From Nocardia exalbida NBRC 100660 (GTDB taxonomy: Bacteria; Actinomycetota; Actinomycetes; Mycobacteriales; Mycobacteriaceae), in assembly GCF_000308575.1 (NCBI RefSeq), contig NZ_BAFZ01000025.1, positions 62,001 through 126,000 on the forward strand: a DNA stretch of 64,000 nt. The letters are read 5' to 3'. A model generated the notes under the pieces. That model ran no database searches. It saw only the letters and a list, made by a program, of their open reading frames with translations, and was not told the DNA's origin. The translations under genes were made by a program, and so were the position numbers. Positions 26,501-38,500 of the stretch are shown one piece after another. Positions within the stretch are counted from its first letter, which is position 1. Each line of letters opens with the position of its first letter.

Positions 26501-29500
26501 CCGCCGCGGCCAACACAGTGGCCAGTGGATCCGAAGCGCGCAACCGCGCACCGCGGGCCACGAAATCTCCGATACGGTGCCACATTTCGGCGATCTCACG
26601 ATGCTGGGCCATGAGATTTCTGGCGTTGAGGACAACCCATTCCTCGACGTCGCGCTGCCCGATCCGGCCGAACTGTGCCACCGCATGTGCACACGCCTCG
26701 TCGAAGACTTCCCGAGCTACTCTCGGTGTTCGCAGATTCGCCTGTATCCAAGGGAATACGTTGCGCGCGAACCGTTCTCGAAGCATGACTACCGCCTGCT
26801 CTGTACGTCCCTGCGCGACAAGCTGTTCCAGCTGCATTCGGAAGTGTTTTGTTGGTATGTCGCTGGACCGCCCCGGCGTCGCGCTGCCGTCTGCTCCCGG
26901 CTGCTGTTCCGGATCCCCCGGCGTATCAGTCTCGGACCGATGCGGCTCGGGTCCGGCGTTGTCGATCAGTGGTTCGGGTTCGTGCTCGCTGTCGCCGAGG
27001 TCGATCGCGACGGGGTCTGCGCTGTTGCCCGGGGTCGTTCCTGTGTGCGTCGACGGATGTGCGGTGTTCGGAGAGTCGGGCCGGATCGCGACGGCGTCGC
27101 GCACCTCGGCGGACAGGTCCCGATCGGTCGCTGACAGTCCCACCGCGGCGCGCACCCTCGCTGTGGCCTCTTCGAAGGCCGTTATCGTCCGCGCGTCTTG
27201 CTCCCCGAACACGTACCCGCGTACCGCGGCTTCGGTGTAACTGCGCAACACCGCATTCTCTGCCCGGCGCAGTGCTTCCCGCGCGCCGCCCGACACACCC
27301 GGCGGTGCGGGGAATCTGGCGATGACGGCATCGATGACGTCATCTCGGCTGAGCCGGCCTCGGGCGAGTTCCGACAACAGCGGCAGCAGCCGATCCTCAG
27401 GGATGCGGCGCCACGCGTCGGTGATGGCCTGCCGAGCGGCCTCGGCAGCGGACAGCATCGAACGGCTGTTGTCGAGCAAGCGCTGTACGGTCCACGCGGA
27501 GCCACTGCCCGAGTACAACTTTCGCGTCACATCATCGACCGCGGCACGGAGGCCATGGAAGAATTCGCTGATAGCCATGTCCACGATCACGCGCGGGGGC
27601 CGGTCGGCGTCGAGATCCGCGAGCAGCGAACGGGCGGCCGAAAGCAGCGCTTGGACGTAGCGATCATTCGCCCCGGGCAACAACCCTGACATTCGGCTGC
27701 GTTTCATCGGAACGATCTCGGCGAGCGTTCGAATATCGCTCTCGGCGAGGTCCGAACGAGAGGTCAAATCCCGCAGCGTGGCAATCGTCTGATCGTGCCG
27801 CCGCGCGGTATCCGGGCGGGCTGCCAGCCGGTCGTCCACGAGGGCGTCCAATTCGGCGCGGATGCGAAGCAGCACGGGCAGGTCGATCATTCCGGCGCCG
27901 TCGGCCAGTTGCCCGAGCGCACTCTCCAGGTCGCGCATCTGGCCGATGACCTGCGTGACCTCCTGCTCGGGCTCGGGAGCCGGTGAGTGGTCCACCTCGC
28001 CGCTGTCGGCCGTTGTCCGGGGTGCGGCGACGGAGTCCACCAGCAGGTCATAGAGCAGCCCCACCGGCTCGCTGACCCTGTCGCGGCCGTTGAGCACGAC
28101 ATCGACGAAGGCCTCGGCCAACGCCTCGGTCGGATTGAAATAGCGGTTCTTGTCGAAGCTGTAGACGGTCAGGTAGCGGCGCAGCCAGGCTGTGAACGCC
28201 GCGTAAGTGTTCTCTCCCAGGCGATTTGCCTTGTAGTGATCGAACAGCATGTCTTCGGCACGGTATCGAGCATCCGTCCGTCCCGCGTAGTCGAGCATGT
28301 GGCCGAACTCGTGCACGACGATCGCATACGCGGGACGGCGTGCCATGCTGGGATGCGCTTTCCCAGAGGCGATTCGGTCCTGAATCCACCGATGGAGTTT
28401 GTCCGGACTCGTGGCCAGGTCGACGTTGAATGTCATGTATTCGGTTGTGACGAGACCGGTGACGGGATCGGTCTTCGACATCGCCGCCGCGCCCGTCTTC
28501 GGCGAGAGCCGGCCGATGTCGATGATGCCGATATCGACCTGCGGGTGCTGCGTGGCCATGTCGACCAGAGCCCGGGCGATCTCACGGATAGTCTCCGGGT
28601 CGAGATCGGGCCGGTCGAATTCGTGGACCTCGACGTCGGGATTGTTCGTCAGTCGGCGCAGTTCGTCGCGCAGCCATATACCGACCTCCGCCGGGCTCAA
28701 CCGCGATACCGCGTCCCCGCCGACGTCCTCGGGTCGGCCAGGGAGCTTCACCGGGTGTTTGCGGTGCGGGAAATCGGGCCGGGCGCGGTGGGCGGGGGCG
28801 AGCCCCTCGGCGGGCTCGTCCGGATCGTCGAGGTCGATCGCTACGGGGTCGATGCCACCGGGGCGGCGCGCTGATTTGTCGTTCTGCGGTGTCTGATCGG
28901 CGGTCTCGGTCGGCGCGGCCGGATTGCTCGGGGCGGCCGCGGCGGTGCTGCCGGCGTGGCGGGCTCGGATCGCTGCTTCCAGCTCGTTGCGCCCCCCGAT
29001 GCCGAATTTGGCGTAGATCGACGTGGCGTGTCTCTGCACCGCCCACGGCGTTATTTCGAGTTCCGCTGCGGTTTCTTTATAGGTCTTGCCTTGCACAAGC
29101 CGCGTGAGCACCCGGAACTCTTGTCGGGTCGACCCGATTCGGGCGAGTTCGAGCGTCCCGGCCACGTTCTGGTAAGCGACGCGTACGTTATGAGGTACTC
29201 CTTGCTCGACGATGTGTCCCAGCGCCGATGTCTCGATGAGTCCTCGCACCTCGTGCGCGATGGCGGACACGAGTTCCCGTTCAGGCATGTCCGGCGGGGC
29301 GTAGCGGAGCGAAATCGTCGCGTGGGCTTTCGGGTCCAGGCGCAGGTGGTCCCAGATTTCGGTCAGATCCGACGTGATCTGTTCGGTGTCGATTCCCAGG
29401 TCCCGAAGCTCCTGGATCCATTCGTCGAACGAATTGGTGCGCGCGGTGGTCGGCCGCGCCTGAGGGCCCGACAGAGCTTGTGGCACCACCTCTTTCCATG

Positions 29501-32500
29501 TGCTGCCTGCGTTGCGCGCGGCCTCGGCGAGGGACGCTCTGTCCTTCCAGGGTGTCCAGCCGTCTGTTCGAGGATCCGATGCGGCCGGATCCGGCCGAGC
29601 GGTGGATGGGGATTCGGATGGCTGCCACGGTGTCCGGGCCGGCTGCCGTTCGGTATCACTCCGCTCGGCATGCGGCGGGCGGTCGGACAGCCGCCCGGGG
29701 CCGAACTGTTCGATGATCGTGCGGTACATCGACTCCGCGTCGTCGCCCATCCGCTCGCCCGCCATCTCGAAGCCTCGCACGATCTCGTACACCGTGTGCT
29801 GGTGGGGAAGCATGAAGGCGATCAACGCCGCAATGAAATCGTGCCGGGAGACGCCGGGCGGTCGCAGCCAGTCGAAGCGGGCGAGCATCCGGGTGGCGGT
29901 GCCGGAAATGCCTGCGTTCGAGGAAATTTGCCGTTCGGCCAGCCTGCGGATGTCGTCGTTGCTGGTATCGGGGTCGACGTAGACGTAACCCGGTCGCCAC
30001 GGGAGCTGAATGACCCGTTCGTTGTGGTCGAGGGCGAAGGCTTCCTCCGGACCGACAGTGCCCTCATCGTGGTAGACGCTGATCGATGCGATGCGGCAAC
30101 CCTCGGAGTCGACGATTCGATGTCCGCGCGGGTCGAGCAAATACCTGGGCGCGACATGGGCGACAGAGTCGTCGTGTTCTCGCAGCTGGGCTTCCAAGCG
30201 GGCGGTATCGACGCGCCCGTCGTCGAGACGGGGAATCGCCATGCTGCCCCCGAGGTCGAGTTTGCCGATCCGCAGCACTCTCCGCTCCGGCAGTGCGGCG
30301 AATTCGCGCAGCGACAGCGGCATACCCAGCGCGGCGGCATCCCGGGAGGTTGGAATGAGATGCGGCGTGTCCGAATTTCGTGCGGGGAATGCCGCATTTC
30401 GCCGCTCGTACTCCGCGTAGGCCCGATCGGCCACGTCGTCGTGCCTGCGCACATACTCGACCGGATTGAGGTCTTTCCAGGTGACCGGTTCTCCGGGCTG
30501 CTTGTCCCCGAGGACGGCCGCGCGAACCGCCTCCAGCGCGTCGAAGTCCAGCCCCAGTTCGCGCGCTTTGCTCCGTCGCCACTCCCGCGTCTGATTCATG
30601 TACCGGGCGATGCCCTGGTCCAATGTCAGACCCGCGCCCGCTTCGCCCAGCTCGGCGTTGCGAATCATGGCGTTGAGCATGGCCGACAACAGTTCGCGCA
30701 GGTTTCCGTCGCGCTTCAGCTCGTCCATCGGCACCGACGGCAGCACCATGCCGCCCCACCGCGGCCTCGCGGACGCGTCGAAAACCGCTCGGATCCGCTC
30801 GTCTCGCTCCGTCGGGGGCAGATCCTCGAGCACGTCCTGGAACAGGCCCTTGATCACCGTCTCCAGCCGGTCCAGCACCGCCACCGCCGCAGTCTTGACC
30901 TCCGGCCGACCGTAGAGGTACCGGGCCAGCTCCGCCTCTTGGACTCGATGCAGCAGAGAACCGGGCCGCGAAACGCTCATATCGAGCGCCGACGTTCCCC
31001 GCGGTGTCTCGCTCTGCGCGGGCCGAGCCCACGGGGTGGCGCCGGGCGTCGCGGTGCCCTGCGCTGATTGGTCCGCCGGTGTGTCAGGTTCCTCCGGATC
31101 GAGGTCGATCGCGACGGGGTCGGCGCCGCCATCGGCCGGGGTCGCGGGCCCGTCGTGGTCCGTCGCCGTATCCGCGGGGGTGTCGATGTTCGCGGCCGAC
31201 AGGAATCCCGCCGCGGCGGTCACGTCGTCGGCTGTGCCCGCTTCGATGCCTGCCCGTACCAGTGCGCGGGTGACGGCGCCGAGATCGCCCGGGGCTTCGG
31301 CGAGCGACCGCAGGACGATGGCCGCGACGGGTTCGGGGTCGTCGGGGCTGATCGGTTCCCACACACCGTCCGTCAGCGCCAGGACGACCCCGTTGCCGCG
31401 TATGTCTCGGGTCTTCTCGCGCGGTTTCAGCCCGTCCAGAGACCGGCCCAGGTTGTGGGTGAGACCCGGGCCGCCGATCGGCGAGTGTTCGGCTTCTTCA
31501 CGAGTGGTGTCCTCGAAGACGTCCAGCACATCCTGGACCTTCGAGTCGTCCCTGGTCAGCTGTATCGGCGGGCTGCCGTCCAGCGGAATCCAGTACGCGC
31601 GGCTGTCGCCCACCCAGTCGACGGTGAGCCGTCCCGACTCCATCAGCGCGACCACGATCGTGGTGGCGGGCGGGTTGTCCGCGGGAGACTCCGGAGGCAA
31701 GGCGAGTACCGCCTCCTGGGCGGCGGCCACGGCGCCCTCGACTACGGCCACCGGATCGATCCGGCCGTCGCGGTCGGCCCGCCGCAGTGCCGCGACCACG
31801 AAATCGTGGGCGGCTGCCCTGGCGGCCGCGGAGGCGCGGTGACCGCCCTTCGGCCGGGAGAGACCGTCGTTCACGATCAGTGCGGTGGCCTCTTCGCCAC
31901 CGACACTGACTCGGATCAGGGCGAAGGCGTCCTCGTTGTGCGCGTGCAGGCCCCGATCGCTCGCTGCCGCGACCGAACCCAGATCCTCCACCGTCAGGTT
32001 CTGTTCGACATAGCGCCGCGGTGCGGTTTCCTCGGAGCCGCGGGGTTCATCGACGTGGTGTCCCCGTGCGTGTTTCGATCCGGGCTGCGCTGCGCGGTCC
32101 TCGGGGGTTCGATCGGGCGACGCCGACTCGACGAGGCCGGGCTCGGTGAGATGGTGCTGCGAGGGCTGGGTCTGTGCGATGAAGTCGGGTTGTCCGTCCG
32201 CGCCGGGCCAGACGACGGGTGCGCCGGGTTGCGCCGCCGGGGGAGTGGCCGTCACGCGATGCCGCGGTTCGCCCAGCATCTCCGCGATATTGCGGACCGC
32301 GCGGTCGGCCATGCCGTAGTTCTCGGCGGCTTGCGCGCGTCGTCGTTCTCGATCGGTGGCACCGGCCAGGGCGCTGGCCGCGGTATCGCGAATGACGGTC
32401 GCCGCCAGCAGTTCTGAGGTCGCGCGGAAGTGGTCGAGCAAGAACGAGAGGCGCTCCCGGCCTATCCGTGTCGTATCCCATTGCTCCGCGAAGGTCAGCA

Positions 32501-35500
32501 GTTCCTCGAGCCACTGCGACATATCTCGCAGCGCGTTATAGCGCTGCGTGGCCTCGTCGAGCTGTTGGCGGTCGGTGGTGCTCACCGCATCGACCGCTGC
32601 CCCCGCGGCCACCATCTCCACGAAGATCGTTTCGGCCACGTCGCGCAGCCGTTCCGTCTCTCCTGGTCGGAGATGGTCCGCGGGTCGGGTCATGATCGGC
32701 GTGTCTGTTCCGGGGCGGGTCTGTGCCCAGACCTCCGCGACGGCGGCGAGAGCCGATCCGAGCCGGATCTCCGCGGCGTCCTGCCGGGCCCCCAGGACGG
32801 CCGGCGTCCCTTCCCGCAGCCCCTGCTCGTAGGCGGCGTTCGCCTCGGCGGCTTCGTCCGCGCCGGCCAACCATGCCGACATCTGGTGCGCGAACTGCTC
32901 CAGCAACCGCAGCCGATCCGCCGGGACCTGCGCATCCGGTCGGCTCCGCGCGGCCACCAGTTCATCGATCAGAGCGGGGGCGCGATTCAGCACGGGATCG
33001 TTCGAAGTCTCCGCCGTGCCTGCCAGTCTCGCGGCGACCGCGGCACGCAGCGTCCGCAGCTGTTCGGTGTCATCGGATTCCGCATTGTCCTGCCGGTCCG
33101 CGGGCGCGTTTTCGTCGGGGTCGAGGTCGATAGCGACGGGGTCGGGTCCGCGGGAGGTGGTCGGCCTGGCGTCTTCCGGCTGATCGGTCCGGCGAGCGGC
33201 ATTGGCTTTGTGTTCTCGGTATTCGCCGCGGACTCGCTCGGCGTCGTCGAGGAGACCGGACTTTTCGCGATATTCCTCGACCAGCGGGAGTGCGCGGGCC
33301 TGGCGCGGGTTCAGCTTGTCTTCTCGCTCGAGTTGCAGCAGCGCCCCGAGCAGCCTGTCCACCGCTGCTGCGCTCGACAGATCCGCGCGCCCGTTGCTGA
33401 GTTCGAGCAGTTGCCGCCGCAGTGCGTCGACTTCCTGCCGCAAAATCTTCAGTTTTCCCTGATCCGTGACCAGTTCCCGGGTTGTTGGTAGCGGGGCGGG
33501 GGCGTGTTCGTTCGGGTCGGTCGGTGCCCGGTGGGTAGAAGCCGTCGATTCGGGCGTTTCCGGTTCGTCGGGTTCGAGGGCGAGTGCGACCGGGTCGATT
33601 CGGTTGCCGGGCGTGGGCGGGCGCTGGCCGTCGGTGTCGGTGGGTGAGGTCGACCGGTTCCGCGTCCCATCGTTCGGGTGGGTGGGATCGGGGTCCGAGC
33701 TAATGGTCGAAGGGTCCTGGCCGAGTCCGGTCCGGTCGCCGGCGCTGCGGTCGATGCCGATCGATGCGGGGGTGTCCGGATCGGATGCGGGTGTGATCGG
33801 TGGTTGATCGGTGGTGGTGTCGGGTGCCGTAGGTGGCGGCATCGGCACTTCGAACCAGATGGTCTTGCCGCCGGCGCGTTCCAGGGTCACGCCCCACGCC
33901 GAGGCCATCGCTTCGAGCATGCCGAGGAAGAAGCCGTGGGTGTCGGCGACGATCCCGGTTTCCGCCCATTCGGCGGCTTGGTCATCGGTGAAGGCGGCGG
34001 CGCTGACGGTGCCCTGGGTGGTTGCCTCTTGTCGTGCGGGTAGGCCACGGCTGGTATCGGTGATCCCGATGCGAATTGTGTCTCCGTCGAGCCGGATTCG
34101 TACCCGGGCGTCGCCTTGGTCGGCATAGCGGTAGACGTTTTGGACGAGGTCGGATACGAGGACGGTCAGGTCGTAGGGATCAGGGTGGCCGGCCTGCCGC
34201 AAGCGCTGTCGTACTGCTCGCCGCGCGAGGCCCGGGCCCTGTTGCAAGTAGTCCTGCGGTATGGGCAGATCGAGGATGAGTTCGTGGGGTGGTTGCGAGG
34301 GGTCGCTGGTGTCGGCGGTTTCGAAAAGCTTGAACCAGATCTGTTTTCCGCTGTTGCGAGGGAGCACCCATCCCCAGGTTTCGGTGTGCGTGTCGAGGAG
34401 GTCGACGGCGCGCCACCCGGGCCGGTCACCGCTCTCGCGCGCAGGCAGGGTGCGGCCGTCGTCGCTGACGTGGATCTCGATCCACCGTTGACCTGGTTGT
34501 CCATGGATGGCTGCGGAGATTTCGGGTGTCCCGCCGCCGTCGGCGCGGGCTTGCGACGCGAGTTCCCAGGCGATGGCGGCGGCCCGGTCGGTGTGTTCGG
34601 CGATGGGCCAGTCGGCCAGCGCCCGGTGCAGCGGTTCGACGGCCGCGGCGACGTCCTCGAGATTCAGGCGTCGGGTGGCGGTGTCGACGAGGTGACGGAG
34701 TTCGGCGGGGGCGTCCGGGCGCCGCGCGAGTGCGCGGAGGTGGTGCAGCGGATCGCTGCTGATGCGGTCGGTCCATCCGGTTCCCGGCTCGGGCAAACCG
34801 AGGATATGAGCGAGTTCGTGGTCGAATCGCGCTGCCCGGTCTTGCCATTCGGCGCGCTGCTCGGGGGTGGTTGTGCCGCGAGCGAGCTCCTGAGCCTTGG
34901 CTTCGTGGGCGAGGCGGTCGACCACCCAGCCGGGGAGCCGGGTGAGGTCGGCTCGGTCGGCGGCGTCGCGGCGCTCGGTGTCGGTCATCGATCGCAGTTC
35001 GACATCGATCTGGTCGAGTACCTGCTTGACCGCGCCGGGGAGACTGTTCCGCAGGGCTGCGGTCACATCCGCGGGGGTATGCGTTGCGGCCGTCGCTTCT
35101 TCGTCGATCCCACTTGCCGAATCCCGGCTCGACCGTTGCGTGGAGGATTCGGTGACGCCGTGCCTGCCTGCCCGGGATTCCACCGATTCCGGGTCGAGTG
35201 CGTCGGAATCACCGAGGTCGATCGCGACAGGATCGGGGCCGGACGCGCTATCGGTGGTGGGGGCGAGTAGATCCAGACGGGACAAAAGCTGGTTGAGCAG
35301 GTCGATTTCGGCTTCGCTGATACCTGAGGCGGCGGCCCTTCGTTCCTCCTCGGCCTCACGACGACCGCGCTCGAAGGCGGTTTCGCCGGGTGGTGCCTGG
35401 GCGACTGCGCTGCGTCCAGCCATATGCCGCTCGGACCCGAATGGCATCGCGCCACCCGAGTGTGCGTCACTCAGCGGTGCGGAGACGGGTATTCCGGCCA

Positions 35501-38500
35501 GGTGCTCGCCGAGTTGCCGGACTGTGTTCATCACGAACGACTTGGCTGTCGCCTCATCCCGATAGCCGAGCCCGGACACCATGGTTTCGACGGACAGCCT
35601 GCGCGTGAAGACAGCGCGGATGATCTTCCGTTGCCGGTCCGTGAGCGTGCCGAGTGCTTCCTCCAGTTGGTCGGGGGTAGCTTCGGCGAGCACCTGTGCA
35701 AGTTGGATGTCCAACGTGTGTTGCTCGACGACGAGAATCGAAGTCAGACGTCGAGCTGCGGCGACGGCCGGACGGACGGCCGAATCGCGCGGAATTGGTT
35801 GTCTCGAGCGGAGTTCCGCCAGAATTTCCCGCTCGGCGGAGGATAGCTGGCGACTGGCTTGCGCGATCTGTTCGGCGGTGGCCTCGGCCAGCACCGCGGC
35901 AGAACCCAGCTCGCCGGTCCTTGCCGCCAAGGCATGCGCCAGTGCGGAGCGGTAGGCGTTGAATCGGGCGGCAGCGTCGTCGCGGGGCCGGTCACGCCCT
36001 GGAGTGGCCGGGCTGTCGGCATATACATCGATCCCTCTGCGCCGGGCCACCTCCAGCATTTCCGCCCAGTGAGGGGTCTCCAACTTCACTGCGATCGAAC
36101 GGACGGCTGCGCCGACCTGGCGATCCGAAAGTGCCAGCATGGTGGCGATGTCGCGGTGGGAACGACCTTTGGCAACGAGGGCGAGCACGGCGATCTCGTG
36201 TTCGGTCATGCCGGGATGCGTTGTATCAGAGGTGGTGTGATCGGTCGCGGTCGCCGGTTCGGGTTCCTCCTCACCGGTCCGCGAGGCTCCGGAGACGGTG
36301 TGCGGCGAGGCGTCCAGCAGCGGTGGCGAGACTTCCTCCGCACGCGTTATTTTTGCGATCCGCAGCACGCTGTTCTTTTCCTGCCGCGACAACGAACCTA
36401 TGTCCCGGCCGTGATGCAGACCGTCCGCCAGCTCGAGAAACACCCATCGCGTCGTGACACCGATCTGGTCGAGGTAATCCCGGAGTTCGGTGACGGTCAA
36501 CTCGGCGAGGCGGCTGTACCTGGGGTCTGATTCGGTGATGCCATCGGAACGCAGCACTGCCAGCATCTTCGCGCGGAGAGGGCGGAACCATCTTTGCTCC
36601 AGTAGTTCTCGCGCAACTTCGCGCAACCGTCGAGCGACGTCGCCGTCCGATCTCGAGTCCGAGAGCCGGAATACATCGTCATTGATCTCCAATGCCAGCT
36701 GCACGGCGCGCGCAAGCCGTTCGCTTCGCCGCCCGCCCCTCGCTGATACCCCGAGCAGCGATAGCACGTGTCCGAACGTGTCGAGCCCGTACTGTTCCCT
36801 CAGTTCCGCCGGGTTTGCGGGAGGGGCGGGAGCCGCTTCGACCGTGTCTGCGCCGGGCAGGATGCCGGCACGGATAGCCACTGCCACCGTCTGCGGCCGG
36901 TTACGGGTGCCGAGTTTCTCGCGAATACGGGCGAGCGCCTTGTCGACCGCGCTCGGCGAAATCTGGAGGTCCTCCGCGATATCGGCGTTCGTATCGCCGT
37001 TCGCGATCCGCGCGAGCAGATCGATATCGGCGGCGGTCGATTCGGGAACTTCCACAGCGGTTCGGGTGGTCCCAGGCAGGAGTCCGGTGCGGATGGCGAC
37101 GGCTATCATCGCCGCCCGGTTGTGCACGCGGAGTTTTCGGCAGACACGCATCAGGTACTCGTCCACGGTGAGCGAGGACATGCCCAGCGCCTGCGCGATG
37201 TCTTTGCTGGTCTCACCGTTCGCGATCCGCGTGACCACGTTGGTTTCGTAATCGGCCAGCCATATTCGGCCGGTGCCCGGGACGGCGTCGGCAGGGTCGG
37301 CGAGCGGGAGGTCGCCGGTTCTCACGGCGGCAGCCACGATTTCCGGACGGTTGCGCGCGCCCAGCTTGCGGCCGACTCGACTCACCAACCGGTCCACGCT
37401 TCTCGGAGAGATCTCCAGGTCTTGAGCGACGTCGTCGCTGGTGTCTCCGTTCGCGATCCGCCCGAGTACATGGATTTCGCGACTGGTCAGTGGGAGATCT
37501 TCGCGACCACGTGTCTCGCCGTCGGCGCGGGGACCGCCGGGGAGGATGCCTGTGCTCAGTGCGATGTACACCGCTTCCGCCCGGGTACGGGCACCGAGTT
37601 TTTGGCGAACCTGGGTCGCGTAGATGCTCACGGTCCCCGGGGACAACCCCAGCTCCTCCGCGATCTCAGGGCTGGTCATTCCCGCGGCCATCAACTCGAG
37701 CACCGTGAACTGACGGTTGGTGAGCCCACTATCCGTCTGCTGTGACGTGTCGGTCGCGTGCGTTTCGGCGTCTGTTATAACCTGCTCGCCGGCGTCGACC
37801 AATCTGTTGAGCGCACCTCTTTGCACCAAATTGATCGCTGCACCACGCCGCATTGCGTCCACCGCCTCGGTGACGTGTTTGCGCTGCGTGGCATTCAGTT
37901 CGAACCAGCCGTCTACCAGACCTCTCACGATGCTGTGCAGCCATTCGCTGGGATCCGTGCCCGCGTCGGCACGCCATCGGTGCGCCTCCGCGATCCGAAA
38001 TGCCATGCGGTTGAGCTCCTGTGCCACCTGCAGGAGCGGCCGCAAGTCGCGGCCGACCGGCGAAGCCGGAACCCCGAACCGGGCAAGCACTTCCCGGAGT
38101 GAGGCCCGGCCGTATCGCTCGCGCAGCTCGTTGAACGCCGTCGTATCCCCCTGCCGCGCGCGCTGCACAGCGGTGTCCGGCTCGTCGGAATCGCCGAGAT
38201 CGATCGCGACAGGATCGATGCGGGTGCCGGATGTCGCCTCACGATCGCTGGTCGGCTGCTGTTCACTGGCCGCTTGTGATCGCTCTGCCTGTTGTGCCGC
38301 CCGCACGGTACGACGCAGGCCGTCGGTATGCAGCTTGATTTCCGCGCGCGCGATGTACCCGTTCACCGTGTTGCGGGACAATCCCAGCCTGGTCGCGATC
38401 TGTCCGGAAGTCAGGCCCTCGGCGAGTAGCGCGAGTACTTCCCTTTCCCTGCCGGTGAGTGCGGTGGGGTGCCGCTCCGCGAGGGCGGAACGGAAGGCTT

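Larger units (their letters stand above)
22683..38216 (-). repeat. Recurrent DPVAIDL linker, ten copies
   Basis: The heptapeptide DPVAIDL, usually preceded by G-N-x-[IAT] and followed by an acidic, Pro-rich stretch, is encoded at 22683-22703, 23631-23651, 25059-25079, 26997-27017, 28830-28850, 31101-31121, 33123-33143, 33576-33596 (as DPVALAL), 35214-35234 and 38196-38216. The first lies in the separate downstream gene; the other nine lie in the giant gene at about residues 3987-8850. Copy 25059 reads DPVAIYL. Copies fall between recognisable domains. A diverged relative (VPAPIHLGDPD) may occur near 41930. Confidence 0.9.
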
